DNA of 7,520 bases, taken from contig VXRS01000200.1 of the NCBI GenBank assembly GCA_009838385.1, positions 1 through 7,520 on the forward strand, read 5' to 3'. This DNA comes from Dehalococcoidia bacterium (GTDB taxonomy: Bacteria; Chloroflexota; Dehalococcoidia; Tepidiformales; Tepidiformaceae). Below are positions 1 through 6,922 of this stretch, piece by piece. Numbering within the stretch: position 1 is the stretch's first letter; the number at the start of each line of letters is the position of its first letter. The notes under the pieces were generated by a model that was not told where the DNA came from, did no database searches, and was given only the letters and a program-made list of their open reading frames with translations. The position numbers and the translations under genes were made by a program.

Positions 1-586
1 GCGCCTGGAGGCGGGCGGCGCCGGTGCTGAGCGCCCCGAGCTGGGCGTCGAAGTCGCCGCGGCGTTCGGCGGGCGTGCGGACGTTCCGGAGGATCAGCGC
101 GAAGAGCGCCTCGTTCAGCCGTCCTGCCTCGCGCAGCTTGAGGGGCGGGATGATGACGCCCTCCTGGTACAGCTCCGTGGCCACCGGCATCGAACCTGCC
201 GACATGCCTCCGATGTCGGCGTGATGCGCGCGGTTGGCGACGAACCCGATGAGCTCGCCGCTGGCGAACACGGGCGCCACCAGCGTCACGTCGGGCAAGT
301 GCGTGCCACCGAGGTATGGGTCGTTGACGATGGCCACGTCGCCCTCGCTCCAGGGCGCCAGCGTGGAGACCGCGGCGATCGACTCGGGCATGGCTCCCAG
401 GTGGACGGGGATGTGAGCGGCCTGCGCCACCATCTCACCGTTTGCATCGAAGACGGCGCAGGAGAAGTCGCGGCGCTCGCGGATGTTGGGTGAGTGGCTT
501 GTGCGCCACAGCGTTACGCCCATCTCCTCCGCAGCCGAAGCGAGGAGCGCGTTCCAGACGGCGAGGCGGGCGGGATCGTCGGTCAT
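1..586 (-). CDS. hyuB: Hydantoinase B/oxoprolinase family subunit, N-terminal part (cut by window edge)
   Basis: The first 195 codons of a HyuB-type subunit are present; the C-terminus lies beyond position 1. The protein begins MTDDPARLAVWNALLASAAE. Visible family motifs are the SPNIRERRDFSCAVFD segment (about residues 32-47), NDPYLGGTHLPD (88-99) and NRAHHADIGG (118-127), the last being a hallmark of the HyuB/5-oxoprolinase C-half family. In this family HyuB works with HyuA in ATP-dependent opening of cyclic amides (5-oxoproline, N-methylhydantoin) or in related carboxylases; the substrate cannot be told here. The ATG overlaps the TGA of hyuA in an ATGA arrangement, with no clear ribosome site of its own, so translation is probably coupled to hyuA. 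There is no stop in frame down to the edge. A full HyuB is usually over 500 residues, so well over half is missing from view. Family assignment is secure; substrate is unknown. Confidence 0.93.
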   Translation of the reverse strand, partial: MTDDPARLAVWNALLASAAEEMGVTLWRTSHSPNIRERRDFSCAVFDANGEMVAQAAHIPVHLGAMPESIAAVSTLAPWSEGDVAIVNDPYLGGTHLPDVTLVAPVFASGELIGFVANRAHHADIGGMSAGSMPVATELYQEGVIIPPLKLREAGRLNEALFALILRNVRTPAERRGDFDAQLGALSTGAARLQA

Positions 587-2526
587 CGTGGGGTCACCAG
601 GAGGTTGCCGCCGGCGTCGACGGTCGCCTGCCAGCCCTCCGGAATGAAGGTAGTTGCGTCCGGCTGCGTGATAACCGCAGGCCCGCCGAGCGTCGAGCCG
701 ACGGCAAGCGCTGCTCGGGAGGTCTGGGCTGCGGCGACGCCGCCTGCCAGCGTGATCGGTTCGGACGCCCCGGAATCGTCAGTGGTCTCGGCGGCCAGGT
801 CCGGAAGAGTACGCGTTGCGCCCTGCGCGCGGCAGCGCAACGCGACCAGCTCGACGGGGCGCTCGGGAGTCGAAAAGCCGTACTCGCGCTCGTGGGCGGC
901 ATGGAAGGCGGAGGCAATCGTGGCCGGTTCGGGCCGGTCGATGGAGACTCGCAGCTCGTGCGCCTGACCCTGGTAGCGCACATCGGCGGCCCAGGTGAGC
1001 TGCGTGAGTGTCCCGCCTGCGGCCTGCAAGTCCGCCTTCGCCTGCTCCTCGAGTGCCCTGGCAGTGTCGTTGACGGAGGCCGACGCTTCCTGCCCCAGGC
1101 TGATCAGCAGCCCCTGCCCCCGCTCGATGACCTCCGGAGCCGTGGCGATCCCGACTGCGGACAGCACTCCGGCATGGCGGGGTACGAGCACCTGTCCGAT
1201 GCCGAGCTCGGCTGCCAGCTCGCAGGCGTGGAGGGGGCCGGCGCCGCCGAAGGCCACAAGCGTGAAGCCGGCGGGGTCGTACCCGCGTTCCAGGCTCACG
1301 CGCCGCAGGGCCCGCGCCATGGTCGCGTTCGCGACCTCGACCACCGCGGCCGCCGACGCTTCGGGGTCGCCGAGGGTGGCAAGGGCGTCACGGGCACGCG
1401 CGAAGTCGGGGATGACGGAGCCGCCAAGCGGTGCGTCGGGGCGCAGCCGTCCCAGCACGAGATTGGCGTCGGAGACGGTCGGGAGCTCCCCACGTCCATA
1501 GCAGGCCGGGCCGGGATCGGCGCCCGCGCTCTGCGGCCCCACTGCCAGCGCCCCGCCCGAATCCAGGCGCGCGATCGACCCGCCGCCCGCGCCTACCGTC
1601 ACGATGTCGACCATGGGCGTGTGTACGGCGAGGCCGTCGACCTCGGTGGCGGAACGGTAGCGGGGTTCGCCCGGGCAGAGCGAAACGTCGGTGCTGGTGC
1701 CGCCCATGTCGAACGTGATGACCTGCTCGTGACCCGCCGCCTTCGCCACGGCAAGGGCGCCGAGCACCCCGCCGGCGGGCCCGCTCGTGACCATCGAAAC
1801 GGGGCGCTCGCCGCTGGTCGCGGCGTCGGTGAGGCCGCCGGCCGAGTGCATCACGCGCAGCCCGGGGAAGCGCCCGTCGATGCCGTTCAGGTAGCGGCGG
1901 GCCGCTGGCTGGAGGAACGCGTTGATGGCGGTCGTGCTGGCGCGCTCGTACTCGCGGTGCTCGGGAAGCGTCTCGTGCGAGGCGCTCACCGGGAAGCCCG
2001 CTTCGCGCAGCGCGCTGGCGAGACGGGCCTCGTGTTCGGGTCGCAGGTAGGCGAACAGCAGGCAGATGGCGACCGCCTCCGCCCCCAACGTCCGCGCCTC
2101 CTGGACCACCCGCGCGACCTCGCCCTCTTCGAGGGGCGTCACGACCTCGCCGTCGGCGCCGATCCGCTCCCGCACGGTGATGACATCGCCACGCGCGACG
2201 ACGTGGGGCGTTCGCCGGGGTTCGAGGTCGTAGAGGGATGGGCGCTCCTGCCGCCGGATGACGAGCAGGTCGCGGAAGCCCTCGGTCGTGACGAGAACGG
2301 TGCGCGGTCCGCGGCGTTCCAGGAGGGCGTTCGTGGCGACGGTGCTGCCGTGCGCCAGCCGCTGGTCGGTCAGGCCGCCCGCGCCGGCCAGGACGGCTTC
2401 TTCCGGAGCGGAGGGCGTTGAGAGGCGCTTCCAGGTGCGGATGCCCGTCTCTTCGATGGCGACGAAATCCGTGAACGTGCCGCCCACGTCCACGCCGAGG
2501 ACGCCTCCTTCCAGCGCCTCAGCCAC
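583..2526 (-). CDS. hyuA: Hydantoinase/oxoprolinase subunit A (ATP-binding)
   Basis: A complete 647-residue HyuA-type protein, a normal length for the family. The actin-like ATPase fold is marked by DVGGTFTD (residues 13-20) and DMGGTSTD (273-280). Other conserved blocks are HGSTVATNA (59-67), SHETLPEHREYERASTT (183-199), GPAGG (249-253), VGAGGGSIA (311-319), GPQSAGADPGPACYG (330-344) and AFGGAGPLHA further on. With HyuB it should form an ATP-dependent cyclic-amide hydrolase (5-oxoproline to glutamate, or a hydantoin substrate) or a related carboxylase; the sequence does not decide which. I chose the GTG at 2526 because it lies just before the conserved N-terminal strand, sits 1 base after the uvrC stop, and has AAGGAG 10 nt upstream. 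The frame remains open further upstream, but that stretch is proline/arginine-rich shadow of uvrC. Being coupled to uvrC is an odd neighbourhood for this metabolic pair. Confidence 0.95.
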   Translation of the reverse strand: MAEALEGGVLGVDVGGTFTDFVAIEETGIRTWKRLSTPSAPEEAVLAGAGGLTDQRLAHGSTVATNALLERRGPRTVLVTTEGFRDLLVIRRQERPSLYDLEPRRTPHVVARGDVITVRERIGADGEVVTPLEEGEVARVVQEARTLGAEAVAICLLFAYLRPEHEARLASALREAGFPVSASHETLPEHREYERASTTAINAFLQPAARRYLNGIDGRFPGLRVMHSAGGLTDAATSGERPVSMVTSGPAGGVLGALAVAKAAGHEQVITFDMGGTSTDVSLCPGEPRYRSATEVDGLAVHTPMVDIVTVGAGGGSIARLDSGGALAVGPQSAGADPGPACYGRGELPTVSDANLVLGRLRPDAPLGGSVIPDFARARDALATLGDPEASAAAVVEVANATMARALRRVSLERGYDPAGFTLVAFGGAGPLHACELAAELGIGQVLVPRHAGVLSAVGIATAPEVIERGQGLLISLGQEASASVNDTARALEEQAKADLQAAGGTLTQLTWAADVRYQGQAHELRVSIDRPEPATIASAFHAAHEREYGFSTPERPVELVALRCRAQGATRTLPDLAAETTDDSGASEPITLAGGVAAAQTSRAALAVGSTLGGPAVITQPDATTFIPEGWQATVDAGGNLLVTPR

Positions 2527-2527
2527 C

Positions 2528-4399
2528 CTAGACGTACTCCTTGACCTTCTCCGCAAGGGAACGGGTGTAGCCGGCGGTGCTGGCAATCTCCTCGACGCCG
2601 GCCTCGCGCACGGCCTTGAGCGAGCCGAACTTGCGCAGGAGTGCGCGCTTCTTCTTCGGGCCGACGCCGGGAATGGAGTCGAGGACGCTGGCGGTGGCGG
2701 CCTTGCGGCGCACCTGGCGGTGGTAGGTGATGGCGAAGCGGTGGGCCTCGTCACGGACGCGCTGGACGAGGTAGAGGGCTTCGGAGCCGCGCGGCAGGAT
2801 GATGGGCGCTTCTTCGTCCGGGGCGAACAGCTCTTCGTGGCGCTTCGCCAGCCCGAACGTGGGAATGTGGTACACGCCGAGCTCGCGCATGACCTCTACG
2901 GCCGCGCTCAGCTGGCCCTTGCCCCCATCGACGATGACGAGATCGGGCAGGTCCCAGCCGTCGTCGTCGGCTGTCTCGGTATCGCCGCCTTCGAGGGTCT
3001 GCTGCTCGATGCGCTTGGCGGCTCGCTTGAAGCGGCGGCGCAGGACCTCCTGCATGGTGGCGAAGTCATCTGGTCCCTCGACGGTCTTGATGCGGAACTT
3101 GCGGTACTGCCGAGGGGCGGGCTGGCCATCGAGGAAGACGACCATGCTGGAGACCGGGCTGGCGCCCTGGGTGTTCGAGTTGTCATAGCACTCGATGCGG
3201 TGGGGCGCCTCGGGCAGGGCGAGTTCCTCCTGCAGCTCGTCGAGGGCGGTGGCGGTCTTGGTCTGGTCGCTGAGCCAGCGCACCTTGAGGTTGTCCAGCG
3301 CCTCGGCCGCGTTCTCGCGGGCCATTTCCAGAAGCTGGCGCTTCTCGCCGCGCTGGGCCACGCGAATCTCGACGTTGGCGCCACGCTTCTCCGTGAGCAT
3401 TGCCTCCAGGTCGGCCCGCCCTTGCGGCTCGATCGGCACGACCACCAGCTTCGGGATCGACTGCGCGCTCTCGTAGTACTGCTGCAGCAGGCTGCCGAGC
3501 ACAGCCTCGTCGGACTCGCCCGTGACGCCCTCCATGACGAAGTGGTCACGACCGGTCATCTGCGTGCCGCGGACGAAGAAGACCTGAACGCAGGCGCGGT
3601 CGCCTTCGCGGGCGAGGCCGTAGACGTCGAGCTCTTCCTTCTTCGTGGTCGAGAGCATCTGGCGTTCGACGGTTCGCTCGATGGCCCGGATCTGGTCGCG
3701 GAGCATGGCGGCGCGCTCGTAGTCGAGGGACTCGGCGGCCGTATTCATCTGGTCCCCCAGGCGGTCGAGCACGTCGGACGCCTTCCCTTCGAGGAAGAGG
3801 ATGATCTGGTCGATGACCTCGGTGTATTCCCCGGGCGTGCAGTAGGCCGTACAGGGGGCGATGCAGCGCTTGATGTAGTAGTCGAGGCAGGGACGCGGGT
3901 CCGTCCCCGTGATCTCCTTGGTGCAGGAGCGGTAGGGGAAGAGCTTCTTGAGCAGGTCGAGGGTGGCGCGCACGGAACCGGCGCTGGCGTAGGGGCCGAA
4001 GTAGCGGGCGCCGTCCTTCTCGATGCGGCGCGTGATGTAAACGCGCGGCCACGGGTTCTGCACGTCGATCTTGAGGTAGGGATAGCGCTTGTCGTCCTTC
4101 AGGCGAATGTTGAAGAACGGCTGGTGCCGCTTGATCAGCGTCGCCTCGAGGATGAGCGCCTCACCGGCGTTGGCGCAGACGATGTACTCGAAGTCCTCGA
4201 TATCGGCGCGCAGGGCGCGGGTCTTCGGTTCGAGGCTGCGGGGCGAGCCGAAGTAGGAGCGCACGCGGTCCTTCAGGCGCGCTGCCTTGCCGACGTAGAT
4301 GACCTCGCCCTTCTCGTTGCGCATGAGGTAGACGCCGGGCCTCGCGGGGAGCGCCTCAATCTGCTTCTTGAGCCGTTCGGGTAGGGCGGTTGCGACCAC
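2528..4399 (-). CDS. uvrC: UvrABC excinuclease subunit C
   Basis: A full-length 623-residue UvrC, the nuclease that makes both cuts around DNA lesions after UvrA/UvrB loading in nucleotide excision repair. Domains in order: GIY-YIG nuclease (about 18-100; PGVYLM and VIYVGKA, with the NAGEALILE segment), a cysteine-rich region with C159, C171, C179 and C183 spaced 12/8/4 as in the iron-sulfur site of E. coli UvrC, the UVR motif that contacts UvrB (about 216-251), the RNase H-like nuclease (ECYD at 403-406, PDD 443-445, VIVDGG with D491, H553), and tandem helix-hairpin-helix (about 571-620; SIPGVGPKKKRALLRKFGS). All expected catalytic residues are present. The segment after D406 reads NSN where DIS(H/N) is usual, a minor change. 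The start is GTG with no good ribosome site; a TACACT hexamer ends 6 nt before it, so the transcript may be leaderless. It is followed with 1 base between by hyuA. Confidence 0.98.
   Translation of the reverse strand: MVATALPERLKKQIEALPARPGVYLMRNEKGEVIYVGKAARLKDRVRSYFGSPRSLEPKTRALRADIEDFEYIVCANAGEALILEATLIKRHQPFFNIRLKDDKRYPYLKIDVQNPWPRVYITRRIEKDGARYFGPYASAGSVRATLDLLKKLFPYRSCTKEITGTDPRPCLDYYIKRCIAPCTAYCTPGEYTEVIDQIILFLEGKASDVLDRLGDQMNTAAESLDYERAAMLRDQIRAIERTVERQMLSTTKKEELDVYGLAREGDRACVQVFFVRGTQMTGRDHFVMEGVTGESDEAVLGSLLQQYYESAQSIPKLVVVPIEPQGRADLEAMLTEKRGANVEIRVAQRGEKRQLLEMARENAAEALDNLKVRWLSDQTKTATALDELQEELALPEAPHRIECYDNSNTQGASPVSSMVVFLDGQPAPRQYRKFRIKTVEGPDDFATMQEVLRRRFKRAAKRIEQQTLEGGDTETADDDGWDLPDLVIVDGGKGQLSAAVEVMRELGVYHIPTFGLAKRHEELFAPDEEAPIILPRGSEALYLVQRVRDEAHRFAITYHRQVRRKAATASVLDSIPGVGPKKKRALLRKFGSLKAVREAGVEEIASTAGYTRSLAEKVKEYV
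2537..2542 (-). promoter_or_regulatory. Ribosome binding site of hyuA inside the 3' end of uvrC
   Basis: AAGGAG on the minus strand lies 10 nt before the GTG at 2526. It is within the last codons of uvrC (Lys-Glu-Tyr-Val). It decides the hyuA start against the upstream open frame and implies uvrC and hyuA are on one transcript. Confidence 0.7.
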
Positions 4400-4405
4400 G
4401 TGGCT

Positions 4406-4411
4406 AGTGTA
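4406..4411 (-). promoter_or_regulatory. Possible -10 box of uvrC (leaderless start)
   Basis: TACACT on the minus strand ends 6 nt before the GTG of uvrC, in the 21-nt gap after the toxin gene. At that spacing transcription would begin at or next to the start codon. There is no convincing -35 hexamer and no Shine-Dalgarno sequence, which agrees with a leaderless message but does not prove it. Confidence 0.35.
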
Positions 4412-4420
4412 GCGCGGCCC

Positions 4421-4837
4421 TCAGCGGGACAGTTCCGCCAGGGCGTCGGTGGGGGAGAGCGCCGGGACCGGCGAGTCCACGTAGTCACGCACGTTGCGGG
4501 TGAGGATGAACTGTGCGTCGCAGGCGCGGGCGGCGGCAACCTGCATCGCATCCTCGAAGTCGGGTATGGGCAACGTCAGGGCGTAGTGGGCATCCTCTGT
4601 GCCTGTCTTCGCAACCTCAGTGAACTCCAGGAGCTGGGCGACGGCATCCTTGGCGAAGGCGGCGTCCTGTGGCCGCTCGAGGTTGTAGTAGAAGTTGGAG
4701 ATGGTGTGCCACGCCACGAGAAGGGTCTCTCCTCGTTCGCGAAGTAGTTGGATGACCTCGCGAGAGGGGCCGACAAAGCTCTCCCGGCCCAGCGCTACGT
4801 CGATCAAGACGTCGGTGTCAACGAGCCACCTGGCCAC
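4421..4837 (-). CDS. PIN-domain toxin, VapC-like ribonuclease
   Basis: A 138-residue single-domain PIN protein, the toxin half of a type II toxin-antitoxin pair; PIN toxins are metal-dependent RNases that cut tRNA or other RNA. Visible motifs: LVDTDVLID at the N-terminus (D7, D9, D13), HTISNFYYNL (about 44-53), PDFEDAMQ (92-99, with D93 and D96), and LTRNVRDY (112-119). In classical VapC a glutamate lies in the second motif; here the matching place is SNFYY (N48). I recall this as common in the PIN_3-type subfamily rather than a sign of decay. The start is a GTG sharing its G with the antitoxin's TAG, so translation is coupled to the antitoxin. A weak AAGAAG lies upstream. The gene ends in TGA, 21 nt before uvrC. 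The molecular target is not predictable. Confidence 0.9.
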   Translation of the reverse strand: MARWLVDTDVLIDVALGRESFVGPSREVIQLLRERGETLLVAWHTISNFYYNLERPQDAAFAKDAVAQLLEFTEVAKTGTEDAHYALTLPIPDFEDAMQVAAARACDAQFILTRNVRDYVDSPVPALSPTDALAELSR

Positions 4838-5199
4838 TAATCGAAGGGTCCGTACTTCTTGACCATGCGCTGGTACCTGAGGTCATCAAGATCCTGGTCG
4901 GTTAGCGGCGTCTCTGGTTGGGCCTGTCCCCAGAGGCGGGTTCCGAAGGGGAGCGATGTGTCATTCCAGCGAGCAGCGCGCTCCTCCTCGGTCTCGAAGG
5001 GAAGATGCTCTGCGATCTCCTCGGGCGTCTTCCCCGCCGCCCAGGACGTGCCTTCCGCCGGGGAGTCCGCCTCCAGCTTGTCGCGGAGGATCTGCTCGAT
5101 GACAGAAGAGAGAGAGACGCCGCGGGCACGGGCATAGTCCTTCGCCCTGGGGAGCACCTCGGAGTCGATCGTGACCGTCAGCTTCGTCTTGGTCTGCAT
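4837..5199 (-). CDS. Ribbon-helix-helix antitoxin (VapB-like, DUF6364 type)
   Basis: A 120-residue antitoxin partnering the PIN toxin. Residues 6-43 form a ribbon-helix-helix DNA-binding unit: the strand KLTVTID, then helices EVLPRAKDYARARG and SLSSVIEQILRDKL. The remainder (about 44-120) is acidic and likely holds the toxin-neutralising part, which is longer than in minimal VapB proteins. The frame is open further up to an ATG at 5259, but those 20 residues are the operator read as protein (MNDTYTCCYNTYTYHAENPA). The ATG at 5199 has GGAG 9 nt before it (5209-5212) and directly precedes the RHH strand, so I use it. As is usual for RHH antitoxins, it probably dimerises and represses its own promoter through the inverted repeat at 5215-5255. 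Confidence 0.9.
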   Translation of the reverse strand: MQTKTKLTVTIDSEVLPRAKDYARARGVSLSSVIEQILRDKLEADSPAEGTSWAAGKTPEEIAEHLPFETEEERAARWNDTSLPFGTRLWGQAQPETPLTDQDLDDLRYQRMVKKYGPFD

Positions 5200-5214
5200 G
5201 GCTGGATTCTCCGC

Positions 5215-5255
5215 ATGATACGTATACGTATTGTAGCAGCACGTATACGTATCAT
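5215..5255. repeat. Perfect 15-bp inverted repeat, antitoxin operator
   Basis: The left arm ATGATACGTATACGT (5215-5229) and right arm ACGTATACGTATCAT (5241-5255) are perfect reverse complements separated by 11 bp (5230-5240). Each arm carries the smaller palindrome ACGTATACGT, so the site offers two RHH-dimer-like half operators about 26 bp apart, centre to centre. The -10 box of the antitoxin lies in the spacer, so bound protein would block RNA polymerase. It is strikingly AT-rich in a GC-rich window. The right arm ends one base before the stop codon of the phosphotransferase gene. Confidence 0.85.
5230..5238 (-). promoter_or_regulatory. Extended -10 promoter of the antitoxin-toxin operon
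   Basis: TGCTACAAT on the minus strand is an extended -10 element (TGn plus TACAAT, with the hexamer at 5230-5235). The -35 region would fall near 5253-5258 and is weak (TGAATG), which an extended -10 can tolerate. Transcription should start near 5223, giving a leader of about 24 nt before the ATG at 5199, which includes the ribosome site. The promoter is enclosed between the two operator arms. Confidence 0.65.
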
Positions 5256-6017
5256 TCACGTTTCGCTCAGTTCCCGGAGCTCCTTCAGCCTGCGCTGCGC
5301 GTAGTCGGACTCGAGCTGCCAGCAGACCGCGACTTCCCAGGCGACCGACGCCCGCCGGATGCGGTCGAAGTCCCCCGGAGGCAGGCTGGCTGACTCAGCG
5401 TCGGGCAGGGCGCCGAGGTCGAGGAGGGGGGAGTCGATGCGCGCTTCATCCCAGTCCAGCAGGCCAACCCGGTCCCCGTCGATACGGATGTTGGTGGGGG
5501 AGGGGTCGCCGTGGATTACCGCCGGCTCGCCCTCGGGGAGCTCCTTCCAGGCGGCGCGGCACAGGGCGGCGTCCTCGGGCGGGAGGAGGGACATGTCGAC
5601 GTCGCCACCACGGTCGGTCGCGATCAATTCGTGACAGGTGCGGAAGCCGGGGCGCTGGGGCCGCGCCGGCATCAGGCTGTGCAGCCGCCGTAGTTCATCG
5701 CCGACGAGCTCGGCGTCTCGTTTGCCCTTGGGCTCCCTGCCCTCGATGAACGACAGAACGACAAGCCCACCGACGCGGCGCTCGCCCGACGCAGTCGCGA
5801 TCGGAAGGGGGACGGTGAAGCCCTTGTCGTGCAGGGCGCCAAGCAGGTCGAGCTCCCAGTCCAGTGCCTCGCCCGCGCGGTCGTTCTGGCGGGCGACACA
5901 GCGCTCACCACGCAGCCGGATGGTCCAGACGCGGTTGCGTAGGCCGCTTACTTCCGCCTCGACGTCGACGGCGCCCCACGGTTCGAGCCTCTGCTGAAGA
6001 TCGCCAAAGGGCGTCAT
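5256..6017 (-). CDS. APH-family phosphotransferase (aminoglycoside phosphotransferase fold)
   Basis: A 253-residue protein-kinase-like small-molecule phosphotransferase. The C-lobe shows the catalytic loop VIHGDPSPTNI (H169, D171, N176) and the metal-binding DWDEA (D188, D190) followed by the usual DSPLLDLGAL. The N-lobe is recognisable from ELDLLGALHDKGFTVPLPI (55-72) and LVVLSFIEGREP (85-96, hinge and start of C-lobe). Proteins with this fold phosphorylate aminoglycosides, homoserine, choline, fructosamine or other small molecules; nothing here identifies the substrate, and calling it a resistance gene would not be justified. The ATG at 6017 has GGGAGG 11 nt upstream (6029-6034). The stop TGA abuts the operator of the antitoxin, so the -35 region of that promoter is inside this gene's end. 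It is slightly short for the family but looks intact. Confidence 0.85.
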   Translation of the reverse strand: MTPFGDLQQRLEPWGAVDVEAEVSGLRNRVWTIRLRGERCVARQNDRAGEALDWELDLLGALHDKGFTVPLPIATASGERRVGGLVVLSFIEGREPKGKRDAELVGDELRRLHSLMPARPQRPGFRTCHELIATDRGGDVDMSLLPPEDAALCRAAWKELPEGEPAVIHGDPSPTNIRIDGDRVGLLDWDEARIDSPLLDLGALPDAESASLPPGDFDRIRRASVAWEVAVCWQLESDYAQRRLKELRELSET

Positions 6018-6028
6018 GGACGGGTTGG

Positions 6029-6034
6029 CCTCCC
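6029..6034 (-). promoter_or_regulatory. Ribosome binding site of the phosphotransferase gene
   Basis: GGGAGG on the minus strand, 11 nt before the ATG at 6017. It supports that start. The spacing is a little long. Confidence 0.55.
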
Positions 6035-6086
6035 GGCACCAGCGTACGGCGTGTGCGCTCGCGAGCCAGCTAACGCCTCCCGCCGG

Positions 6087-6092
6087 TACAAT
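6087..6092 (+). promoter_or_regulatory. Probable -10 box of the crotonase operon (leaderless start)
   Basis: TACAAT is followed by only 7 nt and then the GTG at 6100, so the transcript would begin at or very near the start codon. No Shine-Dalgarno sequence is visible before the GTG. I see no strong -35 hexamer. The surrounding 82-bp region (6018-6099) separates the divergent phosphotransferase and crotonase genes and should hold promoters for both; I could not place a convincing one for the minus strand. Confidence 0.55.
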
Positions 6093-6099
6093 CGCCGCC

Positions 6100-6906
6100 G
6101 TGGACTACCAACACATCCTGTACGACGTGGCGGACGGCATCGCGACGATCACGCTGAACCGGCCTGAGCGGCTGAACGCGTTCGACAACCTCATGCTGAG
6201 CGAGTGGCGGGACGCCATCGAGCGCTCGGACGCGGATCGCGACGTGCGCGTCATCATCCTGACCGGCGCCGGGCGCGGGTTCTGCAGCGGCATGGATGTC
6301 GCGCACGAAACCGCGGGGGAGGGCGTGCTGCGCACGGAGGAGAGCGTCGCCGAGCGGCGACACAGCCTCCGCAACAGCGTCCACCACATCCCCCGAGCGC
6401 TGGTGCAGCTGGAGAAGCCGTACATCGCGGCGGTCAACGGCGCGGCCGTGGGCGCGGGGATGGACATGGCCTCGATGGCCGACATCCGTTTCGCCAGCGA
6501 GCGGGCCCGCTTCGGCATGGGCTATGTGCGTATGGGCCTCATCCCGGGCGACGGCGGCGCCTACACGCTTCCGCGCATCGTGGGCACGGCCAAGGCGCTG
6601 GATCTGATCTGGAGCGGTGAGCTGATCGACGCGCAGGAAGCGCTCCGTATCGGGTACGTGAGCGAAGTCTGCCCGCCCGAGGAGCTGCTGGACCGCACGC
6701 GCGAGTTCGCCCAGAAGATCGCGCGAGGGCCGGCGACGGCCATCCAGCTCGCGAAGAAGCTCGTCTACCGCTCCGCCAACCTGACCTTCGACGAACACCT
6801 CGATTTCGCCCAGATGGCAATGACCCTCGCGCAGTCCACCGAGGACGCGAAGGAGGGCCCCCTCGCCTTCACCGAGAAACGCGAGCCCAACTTCAAGGGC
6901 TACTAG
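6100..6906 (+). CDS. Enoyl-CoA hydratase/isomerase (crotonase) family protein
   Basis: A 268-residue crotonase-fold protein of normal length that should act on an acyl-CoA thioester. Conserved parts are the N-terminal [20 protein letters not shown] (10-29), the two oxyanion-hole segments [10 protein letters not shown] (58-67) and NGAAVGAG (113-120), and [16 protein letters not shown] (138-153). Against rat mitochondrial hydratase, the two catalytic glutamates (E144, E164) align with D122 and Y142, so true 2-enoyl-CoA hydration is doubtful; isomerase, hydrolase or another crotonase-type reaction is possible. The GTG at 6100 is chosen because it directly precedes the first strand ([12 protein letters not shown]) and follows TACAAT at leaderless spacing; the frame is open to an ATG at 6016, but that part has no family match and overlaps the other gene's start. 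It is first in an operon with a peroxiredoxin and an acyl-CoA dehydrogenase. Confidence 0.93.
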   Translation: MDYQHILYDVADGIATITLNRPERLNAFDNLMLSEWRDAIERSDADRDVRVIILTGAGRGFCSGMDVAHETAGEGVLRTEESVAERRHSLRNSVHHIPRALVQLEKPYIAAVNGAAVGAGMDMASMADIRFASERARFGMGYVRMGLIPGDGGAYTLPRIVGTAKALDLIWSGELIDAQEALRIGYVSEVCPPEELLDRTREFAQKIARGPATAIQLAKKLVYRSANLTFDEHLDFAQMAMTLAQSTEDAKEGPLAFTEKREPNFKGY

Positions 6907-6910
6907 CGAC

Positions 6911-6916
6911 AAGGAG
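6911..6916 (+). promoter_or_regulatory. Ribosome binding site of the peroxiredoxin gene
   Basis: AAGGAG lies 6 nt before the ATG at 6923, in the 16-nt gap after the crotonase gene. It is the best ribosome site in the window. It fixes the start of the peroxiredoxin frame upstream of the in-frame TGA, so the gene is set up for translation from its true N-terminus. Confidence 0.85.
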
Positions 6917-6922
6917 AACAAC

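Noticed and set aside
442..2421. A 659-codon open frame on the plus strand opposite hyuA
   Set aside because: Arginine/glycine-rich antisense shadow in GC-rich DNA, with no family motifs. The minus strand carries an intact HyuA.
2527..2754. N-terminal 76-residue extension of hyuA
   Set aside because: It lies in uvrC codons, is Pro/Arg/Ser-rich, and the family N-terminus begins right after the GTG at 2526, which has an AAGGAG.
2258..4384. A 708-codon open frame on the plus strand opposite uvrC
   Set aside because: It mirrors uvrC codons and shows no recognisable domain. UvrC on the other strand has every expected motif.
5200..5259. Antitoxin start at 5259 instead of 5199
   Set aside because: The extra residues are the translated operator and promoter, and GGAG is placed correctly only for 5199.
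5256..6017. Calling the APH-fold gene an antibiotic-resistance gene
   Set aside because: The fold covers many substrates and no residue pattern here points to aminoglycosides.
6016..6099. Crotonase start at the ATG at 6016
   Set aside because: The extra 28 residues do not match the family, overlap the divergent gene's start codon and span the TACAAT box.
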